The notes under the pieces are model-generated. The model was not told the DNA's origin, did no database searches, and worked only from the letters and a program-made list of their open reading frames with translations. From Dryococelus australis (lineage: Eukaryota > Arthropoda > Insecta > Phasmatodea > Phasmatidae), in the NCBI GenBank assembly GCA_029891345.1, contig CM057003.1, positions 12,254,709 through 12,318,708 on the forward strand: a stretch of DNA of 64,000 nucleotides, written 5' to 3'. The position numbers were made by a program, and so were the translations under genes. Shown here piece by piece: positions 10,670 to 22,159 of this stretch. Numbering within the stretch: position 1 is the stretch's first letter; the number at the start of each line of letters is the position of its first letter.

Positions 10670-11361
10670 TCCATTCTCAGTTACTTACATATTTTCGAAA
10701 ACCCTGCTAAAGTTCTGCATCCAGAATATTCCTCCGCTTTAAAGAGGCCACGGCGGCTGAGTGGTTAAACTGCTCGCCTCCCACCAAGGCGAACCTGGTT
10801 CAATCCCCGGCCGGTTCACTCTGGATTTTCGTAAGTGGGAATCGTGCAGGACGAAGCCGCTAGTCGGTGGGTTTTCTCGGGGATCTCCCGTTTCCCCCGC
10901 CCCTTCATTACAGCTCTACACCGTACTCAACTCACTTCACCTTCATGGGCTCTCAAGACCTCGATGTTAAGAGCCGCCCAAATCTCTTCATTCACTCACT
11001 CACTCCTCCGCCTCAATGCAAACAAAGCTCAAAAAATTACACCAGAGACCCAACGCACCGCATTCGTGCGAACTCAGTGAAATTACATTTTGTATAAGAA
11101 CTGTTTCTTACTAGGCATTACCAACACGTCCATTTCCCCTGTGTCTTTTTAGATATTAGTTATACATGCAATTTTGTAGTTTATAGATAACATATAAGTA
11201 AAAGTTCAGATTAACCAAAAATAATATACTTTTGTGTTAACAGAAATATAAAAGGCTCGTGTTGTAATACAAATTTAGTAAGCAACCAAACACGTCACAA
11301 ATTGGGGAGTTTTTTTCCAAAGGTTTGAACAAAAAAGTGCCAAGAAACCGTGATTAGACTA
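10670..11361 (-). mobile_element. Family C MITE carrying a SINE
   Basis: Starts near CCATTCTCAGTTACTTAC and resumes after the SINE with CCTCAATGCAAAC, TTTCTTACTAGGCATTACC and a final CCAAAGGTTTGAAC...ACCGTGATTAGAC block. Together these form one family C copy in reverse orientation, split at its CCTCCGC block. Confidence 0.7.
10738..11003 (+). mobile_element. SINE-1, full length, inside family C
   Basis: tRNA-derived head with A-box GGCTGAGTGGTTAAAC and B-box GGTTCAATCC, then a body with GTGGGTTTTCTCGGGGATCT and CTCTCAAGACCTCGATGTTA, and a (TCAC)n tail. The 8-bp TCCTCCGC occurs on both sides (10730-10737 and 11004-11011). Internal Pol III boxes are typical of SINEs; this is not a working tRNA gene. 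About 260 bp. Confidence 0.9.
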
Positions 11362-11911
11362 TGTTTATGGTTTCTGCTAGCGTCGTACTCGTACATTTAG
11401 TTCAAGTCTCTATCCTATAAAGACCTGCGAATTCACATCGTAAGCTGCTGCCTGGGCCGACCTGTGATTGGCTGCATCTCCTACCATTCCCAGTACAGCA
11501 TTGTCCCGTACCTTTCCGAGGGATAGGAAACCACTACGCGTTAGGAAACACTCTTCCCCATTAACTCAGCTTCTACAGTTATAGAATACTGGTGGTGAGA
11601 CTGAGGTACTGCTACAATCCCACTGCTTCACTGCTTTCCATACCTTTACACATTTCTTGCATGCATGATTTTCTCTGATAAAATTCCTATCTTTTTTTCA
11701 CTGCACTTCAAATTTCAATCCATTTTTTCCTGTTTTTCCCTCACTCGCATGTTTGTACATACTATATTCGTCCTACAGAGAACAATTCTTGACCCAGAGC
11801 TGATTATTCCTGCTTGATTTTAACACTGACATTTGCTGCTAGTCCAATATTACAGCTATGGTTGTAAAGTGCCGCAGAACCTTGTTACACCAACACTACG
11901 CGTTCGTATGT
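11362..11911. other. Unassigned stretch
   Basis: No gene or repeat recognised before the 32-bp array. Confidence 0.3.
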
Positions 11912-12206
11912 GTTTTTACTCCAGTTAGCATACGCTATATTTTGTTTTTACTCCAGTTAGCATACGCTATCTTTTGTTTTTACTCCAGTTAGCATACGCT
12001 ATCTTTTGTTTTTACTCCAGTTAGCATACGCTATCTTTTGTTTTTACTCCAGTTAGCATACGCTATCTTTTGTTTTTACTCCAGTTAGCATACGCTATCT
12101 TTTGTTTTTACTCCAGTTAGCATACGCTATCTTTTGTTTTTACTCCAGTTAGCATACGCTATCTTTTGTTTTTACTCCAGTTAGCATACGCTATCTTTTG
12201 TTTTTG
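11912..12206. repeat. 32-bp tandem array, about 9 copies
   Basis: The unit contains CCAGTTAGCATACGCTATCT, and its start recurs at 11921, 11953 and every 32 bases to 12177. Copies are almost identical; only the first differs at one visible base. Such homogeneity points to recent expansion. It is not CRISPR-like: there are no unique spacers. Confidence 0.95.
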
Positions 12207-12365
12207 CTTCGCAAAGAAATGCGCTCTGTTTCTTTATACTTACTAATATTTATGTTTTTTCTTTCTTATTTTGTCTTGTTAGTTTCCCCTCGCACTTATA
12301 AATGAATTATTGTTTGTTGGTGTTTCGTTCAAGACCAGTCCGTTGTTTTACACTACTTTCATATA

Positions 12366-12760
12366 TAGTCTGTTCGCAGTTAATAGGCCACTTTAAAAAT
12401 CTACCTTTGGAAATATTTCACCGTCCTCGACTACTGGCATGTGTTTCTCAACGGCCGTGTGCCTAGTGAAGTTGGTAGAGACGAAGAGAAAGTAGTTCTC
12501 AAAGTTAACTTAAAATTGTTAAGTTAACATTCTTCAATACTGAAATTTTGTTTTGCTTTCTTTTTTTAAATAAGTATTACGAAATTGGTAAATAATTACT
12601 TTTCTAATAATTTCGCTTTCCCACTAGACCGCCGCATGAATGAATTCACAAGACCCTTGGTAATGTTGATTTTACACATGGGGGAAGAATAGACAATGTG
12701 CATGTAAGTAGATCTTAAGCGTGGCTTTCAAAAGTGCTCGGTTTACTGTGGAAAGCATAG
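12366..12760 (+). mobile_element. Family A MITE, diverged
   Basis: Starts AGTCTGTTCGCAGTTAATAG. Contains GAAGTTGGTAGAGACGAAGAG-like and TACTTTTCTAATAATTTCGC blocks and GTAAGTAGATCTTAAGC, and ends with TTTCAAAAGTGCTCGGTTTAC. The same order is seen in the copies at 43979, 57409/61003 and 61901. About 395 bp, no coding frame. Confidence 0.75.
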
Positions 12761-13879
12761 ACGGTATAAAAACCATTTATTTCTGAAGGCTGGCATGTAG
12801 TAAAGTTGTATTTTTTTTCTATGTCATTACTTATTGTTTAATCATTCCGTTAATAAAGACGTTATAAATCAATTTAAATCAAAATTAATTAAACAAAATC
12901 TGCTCAGGTTAGGAACAAAACGAGATTCCACGTGGAAAAGTTTGGTGTAGAGAAAATTTCCACCGCAAGGTGCGCTGCTGTTCCAAAGAGGTGGCTGTTA
13001 AGAGTGGGATGGAACCCCGCGTCCAAGGTCACGAAACAAGGGAGCGATACGGGCGGCACTAACACGCACGCCTAGCGCCTCATCGCTCCTACGCGCAATA
13101 TGTGCAGTAACTGCATAGGCAAGCTTTAAAAATGCTATCTTTGAAAACTTTCGGGAAATTTTTTCTCCTTTAATACACTCAATATGATAAAAATAAAGAT
13201 ATAGCTACATAGACAATAGTTTTTTATCCTTCCTGACAAAAATTCGTCCAGAACTATTATTTGCCGAGATATGCGTTTACGGGCAAACAACGATTTCACA
13301 GGAAATGTTTCAGTACATCTTCGTGAGTCTACAAGATATAAAGCGCCTAATTTGTCGGAACTGTGTGGAAAAAAGGGGGGGGGGGGAGACAGCCACTTAC
13401 ATGGGTCATGTGGCCCACTTTCCCTCCGAAATGAGTTGTCCGACAGGCATTCTGAGAGCGCAGTACACATAACAGCAGCTGTGACGCGACATTATTACTC
13501 CCAGCCGACACGTCAAACTCACGAGAACTTAATGACAATGCTCTACGTCGAATCGTCGGGTGGGACCCACGTCGCGGCCTATGACGTGTAACGGTGAACA
13601 CAGCAAGCTACGACCAGGGCTGTGCCACAGAGTACAAAAATAAAAATACAGAGGTGAAACTATTGCTTGTAGCGCCAACCCCAGCCGCCACTGCCCAGCG
13701 GCGTGTCGGGGCGTCTGATAACTTACTTGACAACCTGCAGCCTGGCCAATGGGAATTTTTCGCAGCACGCGGTATCCATTCAGACAGAAGGCGTGTGACC
13801 GAAACCTTGCGCAGCCGTTCAGAGAATATCTACTCTGTGATGATACCTTGTTTATGTAATATAATACGGCACATGATAG
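12761..13879. other. Unassigned; GC-richer from 13000
   Basis: Contains a diverged copy of the dispersed repeat also seen near 9010-9130 and 63870-63985 (about 13030-13110) and a G-run at 13375-13387. Several overlapping frames on both strands between 13135 and 13923 shadow one another and match no protein that I recognise. Confidence 0.3.
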
Positions 13880-14544
13880 TGTTACGTGTCGCTGGACCTA
13901 CCCGCGCGAGCGAGCGAAGATGAGGACATAGTCGTTATAAGATAGCGGCGGCAGCGTGAGAGGTGGGCCGGTGACCGCGTTTCAGTTACAAACAGAGAGC
14001 AGACACGATAAACTCATTTGTGGCGCACGCTACTGACCCTCATTGTATTGATTTCTGCGTTTATCTGAAGAATGCTCTGAAGTACTGACCTCGTTCTCTC
14101 AGCGCGACTCGGGGTGCGTTGAACCTTCCAGATGGTCAGGGCAATGCTATGCATATTGCGACAGGCCTCCGGGCCGGGAGTTGACTTGGAGTTGACGAGT
14201 TAATGAGTGGCTGTGTCCCGAGCGATAGAAGACGAGCAGGGAGAGAATTGACGAGCGGAATCGAGATCTGCGACGGCGAGTATCAAGCAATGAACACATG
14301 TTAATAATGACCATGAGTTAACAGACTTTAACCAACAGAGACAATTAAAAAAGCCGTTAATTAGAGTTGAAATAGACTTGCGCTCACTGCTAAATAAAAA
14401 GAACAAAGTGGAGACAGATAATTTAATGCTGCAAATAATAGCGGAGTGAATAAATTAGAAATGAAATTTAGTTTCTTTTATTTTTTTATTAAGACCTCCA
14501 TCCCTCACGAACTCAGATACGACCCTCAGGCATCACATGTAACA
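13880..14544 (+). mobile_element. LTR-like remnant (family Q), copy 1
   Basis: Bounded by TGTTAC at 13880 and GTAACA at 14539-14544, the short inverted termini expected of an LTR. It contains a TATA-like TTATAAG at 13935, an insect initiator TCAGTT at 13982, and a block at about 14461-14520 (CTCCATCCCTCACGAAC) shared with family Q copies at 20.2-21.1 and 56.4-57.3 kb. No matching target duplication found, and no coding region beside it. Could be a solo or truncated LTR. Confidence 0.45.
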
Positions 14545-15949
14545 ATATTGTTGCAGCTTTACTGTATAGTGCGTTTCAGTATTTTGAAGAAAAACTGTTA
14601 TTCCTTGCGATATCATTTTCGCGGATATTTTCGATACGTTATGAAATCAATAAGTAGCATCCATTACCGATTCGATCAGCTTGTCTGTACGAATGATTCT
14701 GAAAATGGGATATTCCACTTAACCCTAGTTACTATTGCCTACCTTGATCGCAGCCGTTTGATGTCTGTTGTCACTTAGGTTTTTCCCCTGCTTCCAAAGG
14801 GAATGTGGGCTTGTGATATTATATTCTTATCTTAGTGTCTGTGCTTGTGATTAGGTATGTACATATGTCTCCTTAAAATATTTTAAGCCTGTCACCTATT
14901 TTCAACTTACTTGGATCTTGCAGTACTTACAAAACATGGTAAGGATATCGGACTTCTATAAATATCGAGCTTGTCGGATGTTTATTTTCAAAATGGCCGC
15001 CATTGAATTTTGGGTACTGTGTCATACCTCAGGACCTATTCAACCGATTTTAAACAAAAATTAGGGCATTTGACAGCTTACATTGTCAGCATTATACTCA
15101 TAAACTCTCGTCCTAATTGGTTTGACAATTCTAAAGATAGTGCTGCCTTAAAAACACCTTAAGACATATTTTGGGAAACACGCGACATATTCATGTATAC
15201 CTGGCATATAAATGGGGCAGTGCTATGATAATGACTGTCTTATTTCTATTTAAGTAAATGAAGGACTCGCTTTCTAAATGGCAACTTTATGAAAATTTTC
15301 AAATACGAATGTAATGTTTATCGAACCATTACTTTAACTATATTTGGAATATTTACTGAATGTATAGTGAGTATTTTATATATAATATTAAAACTAATTT
15401 AATCCTTACCTTTCTTCGTATTGATGAAATAATAAAAGTAAATAAAAAATGCAACATATTAAATTTATCTCTTTTGCCGATTATTCTGATGACTTTAAAT
15501 GTTTCCTGCTAGATATATATTTGCTCTACTGGCATTTTTCTTAAACTGCGTGATATATTATTACTAAATACTAGTACGAATATACGTGAATGCGTAAATA
15601 TCTATTTAAGACTTACCTGTGTCTCAGGTCCCGCAAGTTCACGTTATCATTATCCCATCTCATCGCATTCCTGAAGGAAAGACCATCGTATCTCACAAAA
15701 CGAGGTTGTTCAGTACTTGTGTAACAAGGTGAAACATGTATATTACTAGGCAGCAAAACACTAACAAAACATTTATTTCTTTTACTGGCAATACGGTATC
15801 TATTCGGAAAAAAAAAATCAAATAAGTAAACATAAATATTTCATATTTACACACACGTATGTTTTAAAAGCATTGAATGACGCACTTGTTTTTTATCGAC
15901 ACAATTCTGATGCTTCACATTCACTTGCTGACACATTACTTTGGAGAAA

Positions 15950-15988
<39 letters not shown>

Positions 15989-16016
15989 TTACCGTGTAGA
16001 TATAAGACTTTTGAGA
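14545..16016. other. Unassigned stretch with A-run
   Basis: AT-rich; an A-run of about 30 occupies 15953-15982. No gene recognised. Confidence 0.3.
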
Positions 16017-16245
16017 AAAGGAAATAAGGCATAATATATATAAATTATACTACCATTTAACAAGCTCTGAGATGGTTGATTCCCATCTCAACATTTTTTA
16101 ATTTTAATGGTCTATGTAAAAATCCAATTCAGAAATATGTAGAAAAAAATTATTTTCGAGGTGGGAATTAACAATCTCAGAGTTTGTTAAATGGTAGTAT
16201 AATTTATATATATATATATATATAATGCCTTATTTCCTTTTCTTT
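16017..16245. mobile_element. Hairpin element with ~75-bp arms
   Basis: The left arm (GGAAATAAGGCATAATATAT, then TACTACCATTTAACAAGCTC) is the inverted counterpart of the right arm (GAGTTTGTTAAATGGTAGTA, then ATAATGCCTTATTTCC). The right arm has a longer (TA)n run. The centre is about 75 bp. Transcribed or single-stranded, it would fold into a long stem. Confidence 0.85.
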
Positions 16246-16329
16246 TAAGTTTTCACATTATTTCTCATATTTTATTTTGATATAAACAAAGAAGCCGTGA
16301 ACAATTATTGTTGTTCACGAGAAGAGTTC

Positions 16330-16621
16330 AAACCTCAGTGACAGAGTAGCCAAGTACATAAAGGTGAAGCAGGCGCGTGTTATAGCTGCGCACGGAAGTG
16401 AAACGACGTCACTAGCGATCGACATGTAAATCCTTTTGCCAATCAGCGTCTCGTGCAACTTACGCCCCAGCCGGCCGCCCAGTCACTATGCAATCTTTCG
16501 CAAGTCGCAACACAACATGCGGTAGCCAAACAGACACAATGTCCGTACCCAGAGCCTCCCGCAGCCAATCAGCAAACGGGAACAATACGACATTTCAAGT
16601 CGGTATGCTTGGCTATTCAAT
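16330..16621. mobile_element. Family F fragment
   Basis: Contains repeated CCAATCAG-type and GCCAGCCGG-type phrases and a CATGCGGTAGCCAAACAGAC block related to the element at 47.65-48.19 kb. Boundaries are approximate; the SINE follows directly. Confidence 0.45.
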
Positions 16622-16864
16622 GGGGCCGCGGTGGTGTAGTGGTTAGACTACTCGCCTTCCATCAAGGCGAACAGGATTCGATCCCGGCAGGATCGATCCA
16701 GAATCTTCGCTTGTGGTAATCGTGCCAGACGATGTCGCTGGTCGGCGGGTTTTCTCGGGGATGCCCCCCCCCCGCCCTTTCATTCCGGCGCTGCTCCATT
16801 GTCACCTCACTTCACCATCACCGGCTCTCAAGACCTCGATGTTAAGAACCGCTCAAATCCCTCC
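16622..16864 (+). mobile_element. SINE-1 copy
   Basis: Head GGGGCCGCGGTGGTGTAGTG with B-box GGATTCGATCCC, body with GGCGGGTTTTCTCGGGGATG and CTCTCAAGACCTCGATGTTA. The (TCAC)n tail is reduced. No clean target duplication seen. Confidence 0.85.
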
Positions 16865-17143
16865 AGACCAGTTGACAATTCTGTGCCTCGGCGCTTGCGT
16901 AAGGTTTATACCCGAAGAAAAATAACGGCTTGCCTGAGAGCTGTTACGAGCTCTCGAAGAGACACGAAGCGTGACTTAGATATATGCCTGGCTTGTAGAG
17001 ACGAGACATTTCCTATTCTAATGATGGCTGTTTAAGAGGTTGGACACGTTTGTTTCACAGCCCATTAGATGCAGGCGAACTTCAACGCTTCCTTATTTGG
17101 CGTGTCTTAAAAGTATAGCTAGCACATCTGCGATAGTAAGATC

Positions 17144-17197
<54 letters not shown>

Positions 17198-18360
17198 GAA
17201 CGGTGATTTATTTAACGAGAGTTATTTATCATCTTTTACTGAAGAATGTCTGCTGGATGTAAGGCGGACGGTTTTACGTGCCAACTTGTACCTAAACGGC
17301 ACTTGAGTGCCCTTTTCAAAATCTATTAATCGATCTTACATGGCGTATTACTATTTAGGCACACTACTGGGACGGCATTTCCATAATCTGTTATTTACAG
17401 TATTTATTTTAACGAGTATTGGGGAGAAAGTTTGCTTTACGTAAAAACCATGTTTTTTTCTGGAGATAAAGAAAAAAATTAATTGTGTGGTGCAATAATA
17501 AGATTTCAGTTTGTCAGATAATATTAATTGTGAATCAGTTACATTACGTTAAAAGACTTTTGCTTCGGGTCTAAATTTTCGAAAATCATAGACGCTAAAC
17601 GTTCGCCTCTAGATTAACTCCGTAGTGTACCAACAGTTGTGCCAAAAATAATTATTTAGAACACTTAGTTTTTGCGATGGTGTATAAGATTCACGCTCCG
17701 GTCTAATAGATTATTCATAGTTCCAGTTTTGGTTTAATAGAACTAACATTTGGTACGCTGAATTTATAATCCAGAAATTCCTGGAGGTAAATTCTAAAAT
17801 TTGTTGCTATTTTTCTCTATTGTACGATACGATTATTTATACAGATAAAGTGGATTGTATGGCTGATTTACAAATTTTTCTATGAAATATAAATATATTT
17901 TCCAGTCACAACTTCTTCTTCGTGAAAGTCAAAACTTACGTGGAAATCGTTTAAAGTCAACGGGAGATTGGTATCATTTTAAATGCATAAAACTCGATAC
18001 GTCAATTATTCCCAATTACTCGATATTGGAACAATTTATAAGTTCAGTGGTATCGACACTAAACAACCAAATGCAACATTTATTCTAACTAGAGGCGTTC
18101 GTTATTTGTCTACTGCATTTGTAAGAATCGAATTTTAAATCACGTTCTTTTGTACATTGTCGGACAACTGTTATTTGTATGGTTTTTATTTTGATCCCGC
18201 AGTGTTCCAGGTTACGAAAAACCAATTATAATGTAGGATTATTACTAAAGGAATACGTTGTAATTGTTATAGACCTCACTTTGCCTATATCTGTACTTTA
18301 TCCTCATCATAATGTTGTTTTGTGTTTCCAAGTGTTGTCGACAGAAAATAAAAGCTATAG
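16865..18360. other. Unassigned stretch with ~45-base T-run
   Basis: A T-run occupies about 17148-17193. No gene or matched repeat. Confidence 0.3.
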
Positions 18361-18420
18361 TCTATTCACTATTTCTAAACACTTTTTGAATCAAACCTTT
18401 GAAAAAATCCTATCGTAGTT
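18361..18420 (+). mobile_element. Family C terminal fragment
   Basis: TCTATTCACTATTTC...TTTGAATCAAACCTTTGAAA matches the end of family C copies at 44.8, 49.7 and 51.3 kb. The rest is absent. Confidence 0.5.
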
Positions 18421-18465
18421 TGGCTCGTGTCCAGCTAGTGTGTTTTAAAAAAAAGCAATTTTTAA

Positions 18466-18760
18466 CCCGTTCAGATCCAGTGTACAAAGTTGTGTACAAT
18501 ACGCGCGTGTAGGTAATTTTTAGTCTGTACTGTACACCGCGAAGCTCAGTCACCAATTATCTTACCTTGTCAGTAAATGATTCGCAAACCATTTTACTGG
18601 CCTAGGTCATAATTGGTTCACAAACTGTACCCGAACACAAAGCCACAGCTCTTGGCTGTGACAACGAAACGAGCGTTGTGTCGACTTAAGTACAGCACGC
18701 GTCATATTTTTTTTTTGTTTGCAACACTTGAAACCGTAAATTAAAGTGGGTCTGAAGGGG
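18466..18760 (+). mobile_element. Family G piggyBac-like MITE, complete
   Basis: Starts CCCGTTCAGATCCAG and ends CTGAAGGGG, with TTAA on both sides (18462-18465 and 18761-18764). TTAA target and CCC termini are characteristic of piggyBac. Length 295 bp, the same as the copy at 23020-23316. No coding capacity. Confidence 0.8.
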
Positions 18761-18799
18761 TTAACTATATTGGAGGGCTTAAAAATAACATTTACAACA

Positions 18800-18908
18800 T
18801 GCGTGGTGTGGGGAGTATAGCGGACACCGCCCTTAGTGTAGGGTTTTCTCGAGGCTCTCTCGTTTCCTCCGAGATCTACGTTCCGTTGCATCTCCACTCC
18901 CATTTCAT
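18800..18908 (+). mobile_element. SINE-1 body fragment
   Basis: GGGTTTTCTCGAGGCTCTCT and CTCCACTCCCATTTCATCCC correspond to the middle of SINE-1. Head and tail are missing. Confidence 0.45.
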
Positions 18909-19122
18909 CCCATTCTTCGGGCGGGCAGGAGCGACAGTAGGGCAGCCGGCTATGTTTACTGCCAGCCTGCTCTCATCCACACGTTGCCATCCTCAAGCGG
19001 GAAACACATATGGATATTCATTTCCCATCATTTGCAAACTGCTCCAGCAGATAGAAAGAATCGTAAGTTTGAACACTGTACTTTGTTAACTTTGCTTTCT
19101 ATGTAACCTGTACACACAACTA

Positions 19123-19323
19123 TAGGCTACTCACGGTAAAGTCAATAAATATATTTCATTTTAGCTTTAGACGTTCACTTCAGAGTTCTGTGGAATATAC
19201 ACACACTTTGTTTATTACTTGTATGGCAATATTTATTTGAAAAGGTGGTTGAAGGATTAAATATGGCTGGTAGGAATAAGTAACTAGGACCTCAAAAGTG
19301 CTCACTTTACCGTGAACAGCCTA
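19123..19323 (+). mobile_element. Family B MITE, complete
   Basis: TAGGCTACTCACGGTAAAGT at the left and its inverse CACTTTACCGTGAACAGCCT at the right, with possible TA duplications on both sides. About 200 bp; interior as at 1794 and 55771. Confidence 0.8.
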
Positions 19324-20174
19324 TACCGAGTTTGCCCAGCACTGAGGAGGAATATTTCCTGCGCCTCGATGGCTAGCACTTCCGGGACCTAATAAACACC
19401 AAGACTAAAATTATACGTGTATTGCGTCTTTCATGAATGTATCTTAAACCTCTGTACACGCAAGTTATGTTCATATTATGCTCACAAGTCTTGTCACTCT
19501 AAATGGTGTGGTCATAGCTATCAAGTAAATTCCATATGTATATACGTATTTCCCCGTATTTATAATGTATACATAAATTACACACAAATAGATGCAGTTT
19601 GTATACGTTGTCAAAATATATATATATATATATGTAAGGTGTATATTGATCTAAAGTGAATTATGTAATCAGATCATGTAATCACTTTAAAATGTACACA
19701 CAGAGCATACTTCAGTTTGTGATTTAGACCCAATCTGTATATATAGATATAACGTATATGTAATAATATTAGAAGAAGTTTGATTACTGGGGTGGCATTA
19801 TTATCCATAGTAGCTTATGAGTTCACTTTAATTGAGCATTTTTTAAATAATGTGTTGTAATTCTGAAGGAGTTTTAGCCGGAAATTTTTCTGGGCCCGTT
19901 CCGGAAAATAAGTCAATTAAGTTGGAGGTTTGCCGAAGACTAAATCAGATTCGAACACATATGATCTTACTCACTGACCGTAAGTTATGAACACTGTGCC
20001 TTTTTTCCTCCCCAATATAATTATAGAACATGTCTTGTGGTACATTTTAAAGAAATTTAACGAGCCTAATTATGGAGCTTCGCTACTTTTATATATTTCT
20101 AATATAAAAAACAAGAATTTAGTTATAGTTGAATCGGAAATTTCAACATTGGTGTGTTTGATCTCGGTTTAGAT
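19324..20174. other. Unassigned stretch
   Basis: Includes a short (TA)n run near 19617-19632. No gene seen. Confidence 0.3.
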
Positions 20175-21105
20175 CGTGTATTACACGTGGCTTCGATCAG
20201 GAAGGAAACGCCGCTAGGTTATTACGAGTTGTCTGTCATGTTGGTATATGGAAATGACTGCTAATGGAAATAGGAAAAGAATTCCAGCTGTACCGTTCCA
20301 GTGACTGGAACTTTTTTCTTAGTGGTTAACTTGAATGACATCACGTGTGTTTTGGGCGCGACCTTATAAAAATGCTGACGTTTGAATGAGACACGCGGCT
20401 CCGACAGCTTTCAGTCGGTCGTGGCCATTGTGTCCGCGCTGTCACTGATAAAGTAATATAACTTTCACCTCGCCGCCTGGCCGCAGCAGTTAGTGTTGGT
20501 ATGTATCGGACAGAATGTCCCTAAAATTACGACCTACTTCCTAGCGAGGTACAACCTGCAACACGAGTCAATGCCACATTCTGAAGGCGATTCGAGCCTG
20601 ATATACAACGTTCATTCCCAGTATATAAAATTGTTAGTGGTTTCAATGTGAATTTCATGCTATTAAATTTGCAATCTTACAGTAATATTTGTTGAAATTT
20701 TTACAAGAAAACGTTTTGATGCGCTTCAAAAAAAATTGGCAACGGAGTTTCGATTTTCTTTTGTAAAATAACAAAAAAAAAAAGGTTTTACAGTGCAAGG
20801 TAGTAAGTGACATTAGTAAATGTGTGGTATGTGTATTTTTATTTAATGAGTGAAGTTTAAGTGACTATAGGAAATTTAAAGACAGTGATTAAAATGTATT
20901 TTAATTGAGATTAATGTAAAAATTGAGCTCACTTGTAAATATAATACGTTTTAATAGTGGGATTATTCATTGTATTCGGTAAATAATGATTGTGTGTGTT
21001 TTCTACGTTTGTAAATTAATTAAGAAACGAAGTTTAGCTATTTAATTAAGATTTCCATCCCTCACGAACCTAGATACGTCGTAGGCGAATTATAATATTA
21101 TAAAT
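20175..21105 (+). mobile_element. LTR-like remnant (family Q), copy 2, or host promoter
   Basis: Has TTATAAAA at 20364 and an initiator TCAGTC at 20411, 47 bases apart exactly as in copy 1 (13935 and 13982). The block at about 21024-21078 (TTTCCATCCCTCACGAAC) is also shared. A CACGTG E-box (20342-20347) and a GC box-like stretch precede the TATA. GGTATGT near 20498 could be a splice donor, so a host promoter with a short first exon remains possible. The ends are not defined. Confidence 0.35.
20364..20416 (+). promoter_or_regulatory. TATA box plus insect-type initiator
   Basis: TTATAAAA is followed 47 bases later by TTTCAGTCGG. This spacing is longer than the usual ~30, so either the true start lies near 20395 or both motifs belong to an LTR. 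Confidence 0.35.
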
Positions 21106-21320
21106 TAACGTCATACTGATCTGCAATCGGCACAAACAGAAAAATTCGCTGACAAATTTGAGGATTAAGTTACACTTCAAATACTCATACGTTTGTGTTG
21201 CCTTGACATTTTTCTACGACTTGATACATCCAGGGAGGCTATGTGTCTGTAATAAACAAGTAATGAAACGCACATACAATCATCTTATTATAAAAATTAC
21301 TTCAAAGTCTAGCGTACACA

Positions 21321-21577
21321 CGGGGCCATGAGGGTGGTGTAGTGGTTAGGCTACTCGCCTCGCAGCTAGTTAAACTGGGTTCGATTGCCGGTGAGGTTAC
21401 TCCCCGAATTTCGCACGTGGGAATAATGTCGGACAATGCAGCTGGTCGGCTGGTTTTCTCTGGAATCTCCCGTTTCCCTGCTCTTTTCTTCAAACGTTGC
21501 TCCATACTCATATCACTTCACCCCAATCGGCTCTCTATACCTCGATGTTTTAAGAGCCGTACAATTCCCATCACTCC
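21321..21577 (+). mobile_element. SINE-1 copy with 15-bp TSD
   Basis: Head with GGTGGTGTAGTGGTTAGGC and B-box GGTTCGATTGCC; body GGCTGGTTTTCTCTGGAATC and the CTCGATGTTTTAAGAGCC end. Flanked by AGTCTAGCGTACACA (21306-21320) and AGTCTAGCCTACACA (21578-21592), one mismatch in 15. Confidence 0.9.
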
Positions 21578-21679
21578 AGTCTAGCCTACACAACACTGAA
21601 CTTACTAATTTTTTGTGTGTCTATCTCTCAGTGTTCTCCAAACCATTTTGAGAAAATTAAACTGCCAGCTGATCACAAT

Positions 21680-21905
21680 CGCAGAATAGGTAAGTGAATA
21701 TATACAGAAGTGAAACGATGCAGAAGTTCCTTTGATTTGGCCATACCCTTTCGCTGATTACCTGTACGAAGATCTGTCACAAGCCTTGTGTCTGATTGAC
21801 TTCCACGCGATGGGAAATACTGCCTGTTGGCAGCGGGCTGCCTTGCCGACTGGCAAATTGGTTCAGGCGCTGATTGGCGAACAGAAGGTCACAGGAAACC
21901 ACAAA
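21680..21905 (+). mobile_element. Family F left-arm fragment
   Basis: CAGAATAGGTAAGT, CTGTTGGCAGCGGGCTGC and GGCGCTGATTGGCGAACAG match the copies near 43.8 and 47.65 kb. Confidence 0.5.
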
Positions 21906-22142
21906 ACAATAGCAACGTTTCGAGAACCACCATTTGTTCCATTTTTTGACGTGAATACGTCTTTAAATGCGCAACCACAGTGGGAGGCAATCCAAAAAAT
22001 TCGATGTTAACAAAATCGGGTGATAGAGTTAGATATTGCAGCTCCGAATGTATCGTCTGCATTCGAAATTCAATTACATCACTCGATTGCCAAAGGAGGA
22101 AAGAATTATGTTATGTTGAGTGGGGACTGTAAAGCATCATCG

Positions 22143-22159
22143 GGAAGGGGGGGGGGGGG
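22143..22159. repeat. G-rich run
   Basis: A run of G, a likely polymerase-slippage site. Confidence 0.85.

Noticed and set aside
10738-11003. Apparent tRNA genes (A- and B-box sequences at several places)
   Set aside because: They are SINE heads or decayed relics: acceptor stems do not pair and SINE bodies follow.
11912-12206. CRISPR-like repetition
   Set aside because: Contiguous tandem units without unique spacers in a eukaryotic context.
13135-13923. Cluster of 79-111 codon frames on both strands
   Set aside because: They shadow each other in a GC-richer stretch with a G-run; none matches a protein that I know.
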